Source: an uncultured Eubacterium sp.
Lineage (GTDB): Bacteria; Bacillota; Clostridia; Lachnospirales; Lachnospiraceae
Length of the DNA: 9,293 bases
Direction: 5' to 3'
Assembly (NCBI GenBank): GCA_946611445.1
Contig: CAMODP010000068.1
Location: forward strand, 1 to 9,293
Shown here: positions 1 through 5,527 of the stretch, piece by piece
Layout: each line of letters begins with the position of its first letter
How positions within the stretch are numbered: position 1 is the stretch's first letter
Notes under the pieces: model-generated
The model's input: the letters and a program-made list of their open reading frames with translations, nothing else
What the model was told of the DNA's origin: nothing
Databases searched by the model: none
Position numbers and translations under genes: made by a program

Positions 1-457
1 TCTGCCGAGAAAGAACAACTTCAAGATGTATGAGCAGGGCTCTCATTTTGAGATCGGCAAGGGCGTTGTCACAAAGGACAACGGCAGCGACGCCGTGATC
101 TTTGCCAACGGCATCATGGTCGCCATGGCCATGAAGGCAGCGGATGCGCTTGCCGCCGAAGGCATCAAGGTGAAGGTCGTGGATATGTTCACGATTAAGC
201 CTCTGGATGAGGAGCTGGTTGTGAAGTTCGCAAAAGAGACCGGCGCGGTCGTCTGTGCGGAGAACCACAACAAGATCGGCGGCCTGTACAGCGCTGTCTG
301 CGATGTCCTGGCTGCGAAGTGCCCGACACCGGCAGAGTACGTAGCCGTAGAGGATGTCTTCGGCGAGGTCGGTCCGCAGGATTACCTCGAGAAGAGATTC
401 GGCCTGACACCGGAGCACATCGTGGAGAAGGTCAAAGCTGCGATTGCCAGAAAGTAA
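1..457 (+). CDS. Transketolase C-terminal subunit (3' part only)
   Basis: The open frame enters from the left edge (first whole codon at position 2, beginning LPRKNNFKMYEQ), so the true start lies outside and only the last 151 residues are present. They match the C-terminal domain of transketolase: an extended IGKG strand, a Rossmann-like segment (DAVIFANGIMVAMAMKAAD), the VVDMFTIKPLD motif, and the ENHNKIGGLYSAV motif equivalent to the conserved E-[DN]-H...GGLGSAV of transketolases and 1-deoxyxylulose synthases. Clostridia often split transketolase into N- and C-terminal subunits of about 280 and 310 aa. The C-terminal one carries the pyrimidine-binding and this regulatory domain, so an N-subunit gene probably lies upstream. 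The enzyme moves two-carbon ketol units between pentose and hexose phosphates with thiamine diphosphate in the cytosol. The internal Met at position 26 is not the start, because conserved sequence continues upstream of it. It ends TAA 40 nt before a terminator. Confidence 0.93.
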   Translation, partial: LPRKNNFKMYEQGSHFEIGKGVVTKDNGSDAVIFANGIMVAMAMKAADALAAEGIKVKVVDMFTIKPLDEELVVKFAKETGAVVCAENHNKIGGLYSAVCDVLAAKCPTPAEYVAVEDVFGEVGPQDYLEKRFGLTPEHIVEKVKAAIARK

Positions 458-497
458 TCTGCTTCTGGCGTGTGAATCATATGTTTTAATTCAGAAA

Positions 498-528
498 AGA
501 ACCGGGCCCTGAACCCGGTTCTTTTTTT
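498..528 (+). terminator. Bidirectional intrinsic terminator after the transketolase gene
   Basis: A 9-bp perfect stem (AGAACCGGG at 498-506 with CCCGGTTCT at 514-522) with a 7-nt loop is followed by seven T on the + strand. On the minus strand the same hairpin is followed by TTTTCT, so it can also stop leftward transcription from the minus-strand genes. It lies between the convergent transketolase and microprotein genes. Confidence 0.87.
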
Positions 529-605
529 AATGCTTTTTGAAGATGCTGCGTTTTGCTGATGGGGCCCGCCTGTTTGTCTGTGATTCTGCAGAAAGGCGCT
601 TCCGG

Positions 606-782
606 TCAGATGATCAGGTTTTCCGTCACAACACCCAGCGCTTCCAGCTTTGCGCGGGCTTTAAGCATCTGCGTCCGGATCTCTTTATCCCGATCCTCTG
701 CATTTTGTATCCTCTGGAGATCTGTATAGATGTCAATCAGTGCCGCAATCTGCTCTTTATCCGTCATGGTGTTCTGCTCCAT
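606..782 (-). CDS. 58-aa helical protein of unknown function
   Basis: I do not recognise the family with certainty. The protein begins MEQNTMTDKEQIAALIDIY and ends TENLII. It is short, charged and mostly helix-favouring (IAALIDIYTDLQRIQNAEDRDKEIR, then MLKARAKLEALG), with hydrophobic residues spaced as in an amphipathic helical hairpin or short coiled coil. There is no signal peptide, membrane segment or cysteine. The start at 782 is chosen because AAAGGAG (791-797) sits 8 nt upstream. The frame stays open further upstream to 1010, but that part overlaps lacI and reads as low-complexity shadow. A near-consensus promoter (820-848) lies just upstream, so the gene can be expressed apart from lacI. 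It ends 77 nt before the bidirectional terminator. It is probably a real conserved microprotein; no function is proposed. Confidence 0.72.
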   Translation of the reverse strand: MEQNTMTDKEQIAALIDIYTDLQRIQNAEDRDKEIRTQMLKARAKLEALGVVTENLII

Positions 783-819
783 TTCCCATTCTCCTTTCCG
801 GATGAAGTCCTCTGAGGAA

Positions 820-848
820 AGTATACCATAGCAATGAGCGCTACGCAA
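820..848 (-). promoter_or_regulatory. Promoter for the 58-aa protein
   Basis: Read on the minus strand: TTGCGT (848-843), a 17-bp spacer ending in TGG, then TATACT (825-820). This gives an extended -10 plus a 4/6 -35 at ideal spacing. The predicted transcript starts near 813, leaving a leader of about 30 nt that holds the AAAGGAG site. The -35 overlaps the lacI stop codon (841-843). Confidence 0.6.
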
Positions 849-1905
849 TCCCGATATTGCGGTTCGGAATAACGTCATCTGCACCCGGCAGATTGTAGCC
901 GTTGATAATCCGGATATCGGAGTAATAGTATTCCGCGAGAGGCTTCTGGTTGAAGAGCCAGAGGGAGAGCATATGCAGAGCCTGATAGCCCTGGCCGAAG
1001 CCGTCATCATCTATGACGTAATCGATCACGCGGCTGCGGATGTCTTCCGGGCGGCAGCCGGCGACGTCATGTGCGATGAGGCGGACATGGGAATCCAGAT
1101 GATTCTGACGAAGGATGTCACACATGTCCCGGACGCCTTCTGCGCAGAGGTAGATACCGTCCAGACCGGGGTAGTCTTCCAAGGACTGCAGGGCCATTTT
1201 CCTGAGCGCTTTTGTGCTGTTGCCGGTCCTCTTTACTGTCAGGATATTAATATTCGGAAAATCCCTGGAGAGGGTATCGCGGAATCCCTTTACACGTTCG
1301 CTCTGGTTCGTCGAATCGAGTCCGTAGAAAATCAGGATGTCCCCTTCGCCTCTGAGAATATCGCCCATGACACCGGCCGCGACACAGCCGCTGCGATGTG
1401 CGTTCTGGCCCACGTAGCTGGTTCGGACAGAACCGGAGACATCATTGTTCAGTGTGATGACGGGAATGCCGTCCTGCTCACAGGCATCGATCTCTCTCTG
1501 CAGTGCCAGGTCATTGCGGCCTACGAGGATGATGGCCCGCACGTGCTGCCGGTACATTTTCTGCATCTGCAGGACAGCCATCTCCGGGTCATTGCCGTTG
1601 ATTTTTACCATGGAAATATCACAGCCGAGCTGACTGAGCTCCTCCGCGGCGGCAAGGATGCCCTTCTCGATTTCCTTCATGAAAGGGGTCTCCGCAAACT
1701 GCAGAATGACGCCGATGACCGTATTCTTTCCGGACATAGCGAGAGCCCGGCCGCCCACATTAATGGTGTAGCCGAGTTCATCCGCGATTTTTTTGATTTT
1801 TTCGGCAACGTCCGGACGTATGCGGCCGCGGTTGTTCAGTGCGCGGTCTACCGTGCCGCGGGACACGCCGGCTGCCTTTGCGATTTCATTTAGTGTAACA
1901 GCCAT
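841..1905 (-). CDS. LacI-family transcriptional regulator with sugar-type effector domain
   Basis: This is a 354-aa cytosolic DNA-binding regulator. Residues 4-25 form the LacI helix-turn-helix (TLNEIAKAAGVSRGTVDRAL). The sequence then runs to a hinge region (GRALAMSGKNTVIGVIL) in which GRAL replaces the usual ARxL. Residues of about 62-340 form a periplasmic-binding-protein fold (Peripla_BP_4 type) with recognisable segments ILVGRND, IPVITLNNDV, SYVGQNAHRSG, GDILIFYGLD and DGIYLCAEGV. The ligand is probably a sugar, inferred from family only; the specificity cannot be read. The start at 1905 gives the standard LacI N-terminus and has an AGGA motif (1916-1919) 10 nt upstream. It has its own promoter and is separated from the S1 gene behind it by a strong terminator, so it is a monocistron or runs into the 58-aa gene. 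Targets could include the neighbouring transketolase genes or itself. Confidence 0.95.
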   Translation of the reverse strand: MAVTLNEIAKAAGVSRGTVDRALNNRGRIRPDVAEKIKKIADELGYTINVGGRALAMSGKNTVIGVILQFAETPFMKEIEKGILAAAEELSQLGCDISMVKINGNDPEMAVLQMQKMYRQHVRAIILVGRNDLALQREIDACEQDGIPVITLNNDVSGSVRTSYVGQNAHRSGCVAAGVMGDILRGEGDILIFYGLDSTNQSERVKGFRDTLSRDFPNINILTVKRTGNSTKALRKMALQSLEDYPGLDGIYLCAEGVRDMCDILRQNHLDSHVRLIAHDVAGCRPEDIRSRVIDYVIDDDGFGQGYQALHMLSLWLFNQKPLAEYYYSDIRIINGYNLPGADDVIPNRNIGIA

Positions 1906-1950
1906 AGTAATTATATCCTGACAGAAATAAAAATAACTGCTCTTTTTGTC

Positions 1951-1979
1951 ATTTTATACAAAAATCAGGAAAGGTGCAA
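1951..1979 (-). promoter_or_regulatory. Promoter of the LacI-family regulator
   Basis: On the minus strand TTGCAC (1979-1974) and TAAAAT (1956-1951) are separated by exactly 17 bp, giving a start near 1944 and a leader of about 40 nt to the ATG at 1905. A second TATAAT (1914-1909) lies only 4 nt before the start codon and is too close to be the main -10 for this start. A CG-centred inverted repeat sits about 20 bp upstream of the -35 (1998-2009). Confidence 0.57.
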
Positions 1980-2011
1980 TAGAATTTCAGAAAAAATGTG
2001 CACGAGCACGC

Positions 2012-2042
2012 AAAAAAAAGAGCTGCCGCCGGCAGCTCTTTT
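2012..2042 (-). terminator. Intrinsic terminator of the S1-domain gene
   Basis: Read leftward, the stem GGCAGCTCT/AGAGCTGCC (2039-2031 and 2027-2019; 12 bp if the flanking A/T are counted) has a 3-nt loop and is followed by a run of T (A8 on the + strand at 2012-2019). It lies 22 nt past the S1 stop codon and isolates that gene from lacI. Confidence 0.92.
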
Positions 2043-2064
2043 CAGACAAAGTGATTTGTCAGGT

Positions 2065-2766
2065 TTAAAGCTTGATATTTTTCAGAAGAGAACCGATATT
2101 GGTGGTGAGTTCCTCTGCTTTCGGAAGCTTGAAGTTCTTGGCTTCGCGGTCTTCTCTGTCATCGGAGGCTCCTTCTTCCAGAGCCTTCATGGACAGGCTC
2201 AGTTTGCCGTCCTTGATGGCGATGACCTTAACCTTCACTTCCTGACCGACCTTCAGGACATCTTCCGGCAGTTTCACACGGGCGCGTGAAATCTGGGATA
2301 CGTGAACCAGACCGGAGAGACCGTTGTCCAGACGGACGAACGCACCGTACGGCTGCAGCGTCTCGACTTTACCGTCCATGACGGTGCCGACAGCGACTTC
2401 AGCGATGCGGGCCTTGCGCTCTTCGTCGGCTTTTGCGCGGAGCAGCTCAGTCGCGGACAGAATCAGACGCTTCTTTTCGGGATCGGCTTCCCGTACGATA
2501 ACCTGGATTTCTTTTCCGAGGTACTCGTTGAGATCGGCCACATGGCCAATGGCCAGACGGGACGCCGGAATAAAACCGCGCACACCCTCGACATTGGACA
2601 CAACGCCCTTGTTTACGACACCGTCGACCGTCACGGTCAGCGGGGTCTTCTCCGCCTGATACTGTTTCAGTTTTTCCCAGTTCGCCTCACCTTCATCTTT
2701 AAAAGTGGTGAACGAATCATCCACGGCCTGGGAGAAATCATCCATTGTGATGTTTTCTTCTGACAT
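2065..2766 (-). CDS. S1 RNA-binding domain protein (two S1 repeats)
   Basis: This is a 233-aa cytosolic protein. An acidic N-terminal tail of about 40 residues is followed by a divergent S1 fold (about 43-106; GVVSNVEGVRGFIPASRL, then ADPEKKRLILSATE) and a canonical S1 fold (about 125-196; GTVMDGKVETLQPYGAFVRL, GLSGLVHVSQIS, KVGQEVKVKVIAIKDGKLSLSMKA). A charged C-terminal tail follows. Such proteins bind single-stranded RNA. Low-GC Gram-positive bacteria have short S1-like proteins that associate with ribosomes or mRNA rather than a six-domain ribosomal S1. The frame is open up to 2793, but the ATG at 2766 is preferred: it has GAGGTG (2779-2774) 7 nt upstream, and the nine extra residues look unlike coding sequence. 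It is transcribed alone, with its own promoter and terminator, and is divergent to the AraC gene. Confidence 0.93.
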   Translation of the reverse strand: MSEENITMDDFSQAVDDSFTTFKDEGEANWEKLKQYQAEKTPLTVTVDGVVNKGVVSNVEGVRGFIPASRLAIGHVADLNEYLGKEIQVIVREADPEKKRLILSATELLRAKADEERKARIAEVAVGTVMDGKVETLQPYGAFVRLDNGLSGLVHVSQISRARVKLPEDVLKVGQEVKVKVIAIKDGKLSLSMKALEEGASDDREDREAKNFKLPKAEELTTNIGSLLKNIKL

Positions 2767-2802
2767 AGTATTACACCTCATTCCTGTGATCAAACTTCAT
2801 AC

Positions 2803-2831
2803 AGTATATCACAGAAAACAGAAACAGGAAA
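2803..2831 (-). promoter_or_regulatory. Probable promoter of the S1-domain gene
   Basis: On the minus strand a good -10 TATACT (2808-2803) is preceded at 17 bp by a weak -35 TTTCCT (2831-2826). The start would be near 2796, leaving a leader of about 30 nt before the GAGGTG site. Confidence 0.5.
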
Positions 2832-2860
2832 GAAAAAAGTGTCCGGGAAATGCTATTTCA

Positions 2861-2869
2861 TGGTATGAT
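2861..2869 (+). promoter_or_regulatory. Extended -10 promoter candidate for the AraC-family gene
   Basis: TGG-TATGAT forms an extended -10; no convincing -35 lies 16-18 bp upstream. The start would be near 2876, giving a leader of about 88 nt. A GAAAT/ATTTC inverted repeat (2847-2859) lies immediately upstream, where a regulator could act. Confidence 0.4.
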
Positions 2870-2963
2870 AAATGCAACACCTGATCCGGCCGGACCGGAA
2901 CAGTGACTGTGAGGATGAAACCGGGAGGAGAGCGGCGTCTGCGCCGGCTGCACGGGAGGGGAT

Positions 2964-3902
2964 ATGACTGAGAAACCGGATCTGAATGTTCAGTGTTTTA
3001 TCAAGCACGACACGGCCTCGCCTTTTTCCGGAGAAAATAATCCCCGGCTCCTCTATGTGAGCGAGCTCTCAGCGGATGCAAGCCGGTATCCGAGAGTCAT
3101 GCATGCGCATGAGGATTACGCAGAGGTTGTCCTGATTGTGAGCGGTTCCAGCGAATTTTTTATCGGCTCGCGAAAGTGGGCAGTTACGGCCGGTGACCTG
3201 CTGATCTACAATGCAGGCGTTGTCCATGACGAGATATCCGGGCCCGGGCAGGAACTGATGACCTACTGCCTGGCCATCGAAGGTCTCAGCATGCCCGGCC
3301 TTCCGAAAAACGCGCTGACAGCGGAGGGCGCGCCGTATATTTACAGGACAGAGGATAGTTTCGAGACACTTGCGCAGCTCTGCCGGATTCTTTTCGGGCA
3401 GCTGTCTCTGGGCACCCGTGCGTCGGATGCGTTCTGCCAGGAGCTGATGAGAGCTTTCCTTCTTCTGGTGCTGCCTATTGTCCGGGCGTCTTCGGAAAAA
3501 GAGGAACCGGAGGAACCTGTTCCGGAAGTCTCTGAGCTCGGCAAGCGGGTGAAGCGGTATATTGACGGTCATTACATGGATTCGCTGACCCTTCCCCAGA
3601 TCGGACAGGCGATGCATGTGAGCACCTGGTATATGGCCCATGTCTTCAAGGAGATGTTTGGCTATTCGCCCATGCAGTATCTTCAGAGGAGGCGGATCGG
3701 CGAAGCCCAGTCACTGCTGGCAGGGACGGACCTGTCTGTTACAGAGATCAGCCTTCGGGTAGGATATGATAATTCCGGATACTTCAACCAGCAGTTCACC
3801 AGACACGTGGGCCTGTCGCCCAGCCAGTACCGGAAGCGCTATGTCGTCGGGTATGAGAAAAAAAAGACCCGCCGCGGGAAGGAGAAACATGCAGAACTGT
3901 GA
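2964..3902 (+). CDS. AraC-family regulator with N-terminal cupin sensor
   Basis: This is a 312-aa cytosolic regulator. Residues of about 40-105 form an AraC-type cupin: HAHEDYAEVVLIVSG, the strand pair SEFFIGSRKWAVTAGDLLIY, and HDE. The C-terminal 100 residues form the double helix-turn-helix: first HTH at about 207-232 (LTLPQIGQAMHVSTWYMAHV, FKEMFGYSP), second at about 257-285 (DLSVTEISLRVGYDNSGYFN, QQFTRHVGLSPSQYRKR). The linker has an acidic Pro/Glu-rich stretch (EKEEPEEPVPE). The effector is probably a small sugar-like molecule, inferred from fold only. The start has GGGAGGGG just upstream with a short 4-nt gap from GGAGG. The gene overlaps the next one by 14 nt, and its end contains a run of eight A (3858-3865) encoding EKKK. 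It sits upstream of a dehydrogenase with its own promoter, a plausible but unproven target. Confidence 0.94.
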   Translation: MTEKPDLNVQCFIKHDTASPFSGENNPRLLYVSELSADASRYPRVMHAHEDYAEVVLIVSGSSEFFIGSRKWAVTAGDLLIYNAGVVHDEISGPGQELMTYCLAIEGLSMPGLPKNALTAEGAPYIYRTEDSFETLAQLCRILFGQLSLGTRASDAFCQELMRAFLLLVLPIVRASSEKEEPEEPVPEVSELGKRVKRYIDGHYMDSLTLPQIGQAMHVSTWYMAHVFKEMFGYSPMQYLQRRRIGEAQSLLAGTDLSVTEISLRVGYDNSGYFNQQFTRHVGLSPSQYRKRYVVGYEKKKTRRGKEKHAEL

Positions 3903-4062
3903 TGACTGCATCTATTATGTATATGACGAGGAATACGACGAGTACGGCTGTACTGTGAATATGGATGAGGATGACTATGCCCGGCTGCTGCAGGGGCTTC
4001 ATCGCAGCTGTCCGTACTACAGGCATGAGGATGAGTACCAGGTCGTGCGGCACCAGATGTAG
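3889..4062 (+). CDS. DUF6472-like 57-aa four-cysteine protein
   Basis: The start at 3889 is preceded by GGAAGGAG (gap of 4 nt). The protein begins MQNCDDCIYYVYDEEYDEYG and continues CTVNMDEDDYARLLQGLHRS, then CPYYRHEDEYQVVRHQM. It has four cysteines (4, 7, 21, 41), two of them as CxxC, in a very acidic and tyrosine-rich setting. The pattern NCxxCxYYxYDEEYxxYxCxxNxDEDxxxR...CPYY...DEYxxVRxQ matches small Firmicutes proteins that I recall as DUF6472; this assignment is from memory. The cysteines could bind a metal such as zinc, which is inference. The function is unknown. It overlaps the AraC gene by 14 nt in the +1 frame, so the two are co-transcribed and probably translationally coupled. It ends 26 nt before a terminator. 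Confidence 0.86.
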   Translation: MQNCDDCIYYVYDEEYDEYGCTVNMDEDDYARLLQGLHRSCPYYRHEDEYQVVRHQM

Positions 4063-4088
4063 CAAAAAGCAAAAAATATAAAAAAAAG

Positions 4089-4117
4089 AGATCTGACAGC
4101 GGCCGGATCTTTTTTTT
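4089..4117 (+). terminator. Intrinsic terminator of the AraC / small protein unit
   Basis: The stem AGATCTG (4089-4095) with CGGATCT (4104-4110), containing one G-T wobble, has an 8-nt loop and is followed by a T run to 4117. The A run before it can lengthen the stem and allow some function on the opposite strand. Confidence 0.82.
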
Positions 4118-4173
4118 ACCGCCTTTTTCCGCGGAGAAAAAGCAAAGAATCATAAGAAAGTGACCGGAATCTG

Positions 4174-4182
4174 TGTTATGAT
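4174..4182 (+). promoter_or_regulatory. Extended -10 promoter candidate for the dehydrogenase gene
   Basis: TGT-TATGAT is an extended -10 and resembles the TGG-TATGAT before the AraC gene. No clear -35 is present, which suggests activator dependence or reliance on the extended -10. The start would be near 4189, giving a leader of about 75 nt that includes the hairpin at 4210-4230. Confidence 0.42.
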
Positions 4183-4209
4183 TAAGCCACAACAGGAAAA
4201 ATAAGATGC

Positions 4210-4230
4210 CTGCAGAAGCAGGTTCTGCAG
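4210..4230 (+). other. Perfect inverted repeat in the dehydrogenase leader
   Basis: CTGCAGAA (4210-4217) and TTCTGCAG (4223-4230) form an 8-bp stem with a 5-nt loop. A competing outer pairing TGCCTG (4207-4212) with CAGGCA (4235-4240) uses part of the same sequence. It lies 19 nt before the ribosome binding site (GGGAGGT, 4249-4255). It may be a DNA operator or an mRNA structure; it has no T tract and is not a terminator. Confidence 0.4.
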
Positions 4231-4263
4231 AGATCAGGCAGCAGCATTGGGAGGTATTGCGTT

Positions 4264-5280
4264 ATGAAAAAACTGAAGGTCGGTGTCATCGGAGTCGGAC
4301 GTCTGGGATATGAGCACGCAAAGAATATTGCGACCCGCGTTCCCGGCATGGAACTGGTCGCGATCTGCGATTTTAATGTGGAGCATGCGAAGGAAGTTGC
4401 GGAAGAGCTGGGCGTGGAGAAGGTATTCCAGGATCCGGCGCAGATGTGCGCGGACAGCGAGGTGGAGGCTGTCGCCATCTTTACCAATACCGCTTCTCAC
4501 GTGGAGATGATCAAGGTAGCCATGGAGGCCGGCAAGCATGTGTTCTGCGAAAAGCCCCTGGCGGAAAATGTCGAAAAATGCAAAGAGGCGGAGGCCATTA
4601 TCGAGGCGCATCCGGATCAGATTTTCATGCTTGGATTCATGCGCCGCTTTGACCATTCCTACCAGGTGGCAAAGAAAAAAATCGAGAACGGCGACATCGG
4701 CGATATCGTACTGGTGCGCTGCTATTCCCAGGATCCCAGGTCCATCATCGAAGGGACACTGGCCTATGCGCCGAAATCCGGCGGCCAGTTCATCGATATG
4801 TCCATTCATGACATTGACCTGATCCGCTGGCTGACAGGCTCTGACGTCAGTAAACTCTGGGCGATCGGCGGCTGCTATGAATTCCCGCAGTACAAGGAGT
4901 GGGACGACGGCGACAATGTGTCCTGCCTGATGCAGATGAAGAATGATATTATGGCCTTCTTCTACGCAGGCCGCACGGCCGCGCACGGGTCGGCGGTAGA
5001 GACCGAGATCGTCGGCACGAAGGGCATGCTGCGGATCGGTTCCGAGCCCACGGATTCTCTGGTGCAGGTATTCAGTGAGCACGGCGTCTGCCGCGAGTGC
5101 TATCAGGACTTTATCACCAGATGGCAGGACGCGTACCTGAAGGAGATGGAGGTCTTCTGCCAGTATGTGGCTGAGGGCAAAAAAGCGGAGCCGAATGTAT
5201 ATGACGGCACCCAGGCGACAAAGATTGCATTTGCCTGCAAGGAATCCTTCTTGAAGAATGAACTGCTGAGCCTGGACTGA
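4264..5280 (+). CDS. Gfo/Idh/MocA oxidoreductase, inositol dehydrogenase-like
   Basis: This 338-aa soluble NAD(P)-dependent dehydrogenase has the usual length for the family. The N-terminal Rossmann domain has GVIGVGRLG (GxGxxG at 10-15) with Asp36 at the end of the second strand, which usually favours NAD. Residues 96-98 are the EKP signature (K97). The C-terminal domain contains GFMRRFDHSY and IDMSIHDIDLIRW. K97, D178 and H182 line up with the catalytic Lys-Asp-His triad described for inositol dehydrogenases (K97, D172, H176 in Bacillus IolG). The N-terminal GRLGYEHAKN and the SGGQFIDMSIHD region resemble the NAD-dependent scyllo-inositol dehydrogenase IolX more than IolG. This comparison is from memory, so the substrate is left open (myo- or scyllo-inositol, or another polyol or sugar). 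GGGAGGT lies 8 nt before the ATG. No other inositol catabolism gene is visible here. Confidence 0.92.
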   Translation: MKKLKVGVIGVGRLGYEHAKNIATRVPGMELVAICDFNVEHAKEVAEELGVEKVFQDPAQMCADSEVEAVAIFTNTASHVEMIKVAMEAGKHVFCEKPLAENVEKCKEAEAIIEAHPDQIFMLGFMRRFDHSYQVAKKKIENGDIGDIVLVRCYSQDPRSIIEGTLAYAPKSGGQFIDMSIHDIDLIRWLTGSDVSKLWAIGGCYEFPQYKEWDDGDNVSCLMQMKNDIMAFFYAGRTAAHGSAVETEIVGTKGMLRIGSEPTDSLVQVFSEHGVCRECYQDFITRWQDAYLKEMEVFCQYVAEGKKAEPNVYDGTQATKIAFACKESFLKNELLSLD

Positions 5281-5357
5281 AGGGATCTGCGGTGCAGCGC
5301 AGGAGGAGACGACGGCGTGCCCGGGAGGAGCAGAGAATAGGAAATACAGATAACTGA

Positions 5358-5400
5358 CAGAAAGGCGGGTATATCCGGATAGGGTACACCCGCCTCTCTG
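5358..5400 (+). other. Long hairpin downstream of the dehydrogenase gene
   Basis: CAGA (5358-5361) and AGGCGGGT (5363-5370) pair with ACCCGCCT (5388-5395) and TCTG (5397-5400), with one A/C mismatch. The 17-nt loop contains the palindrome TATCCGGATA. It is strong but lacks a T tract (CTCTGTGTCC follows on +; TTTCTGT on minus), so it is either a weak terminator or an RNA-stabilising 3' structure. Confidence 0.45.
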
Positions 5401-5527
5401 TGTCCGGAGGAAGCAGAACGTATGGGTTCTGATGGTTTGGCTGATTTGTACGCCGGTGCCTGTAACCGCTTCGAAATAAGACAGTCCGCGCAGATGCGGA
5501 CATCGCATAAACCCGGTTTCCGCAGGA

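Noticed and set aside
783..1010. N-terminal extension of the 58-aa protein to a 134-aa form
   Set aside because: The extension overlaps lacI on the same strand in another frame and has serine/arginine-rich shadow composition; the ribosome binding site and promoter support the start at 782.
973..1893. 306-codon open frame on the + strand opposite the LacI gene
   Set aside because: It is an antisense shadow: no family motif, no ribosome binding site, and the opposite strand encodes a complete LacI protein with correct signals.
2915..2971. 18-codon open frame (MKPGGERRLRRLHGRGYD) overlapping the AraC start by 8 nt, as a leader peptide
   Set aside because: GAGG directly touches its ATG, leaving no proper spacing; arginine-rich content is expected from the GC-rich leader. 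Kept only as a remote possibility.
4206..4313. 35-codon open frame starting in the dehydrogenase leader
   Set aside because: Weak AGGA upstream, overlaps the leader hairpin and the dehydrogenase start, and no recognisable features.
4234..5508. 424-codon open frame on the minus strand opposite the dehydrogenase
   Set aside because: The composition is shadow-like (many His, Leu, Arg), with no recognisable domain; the + strand gene is intact and well supported.
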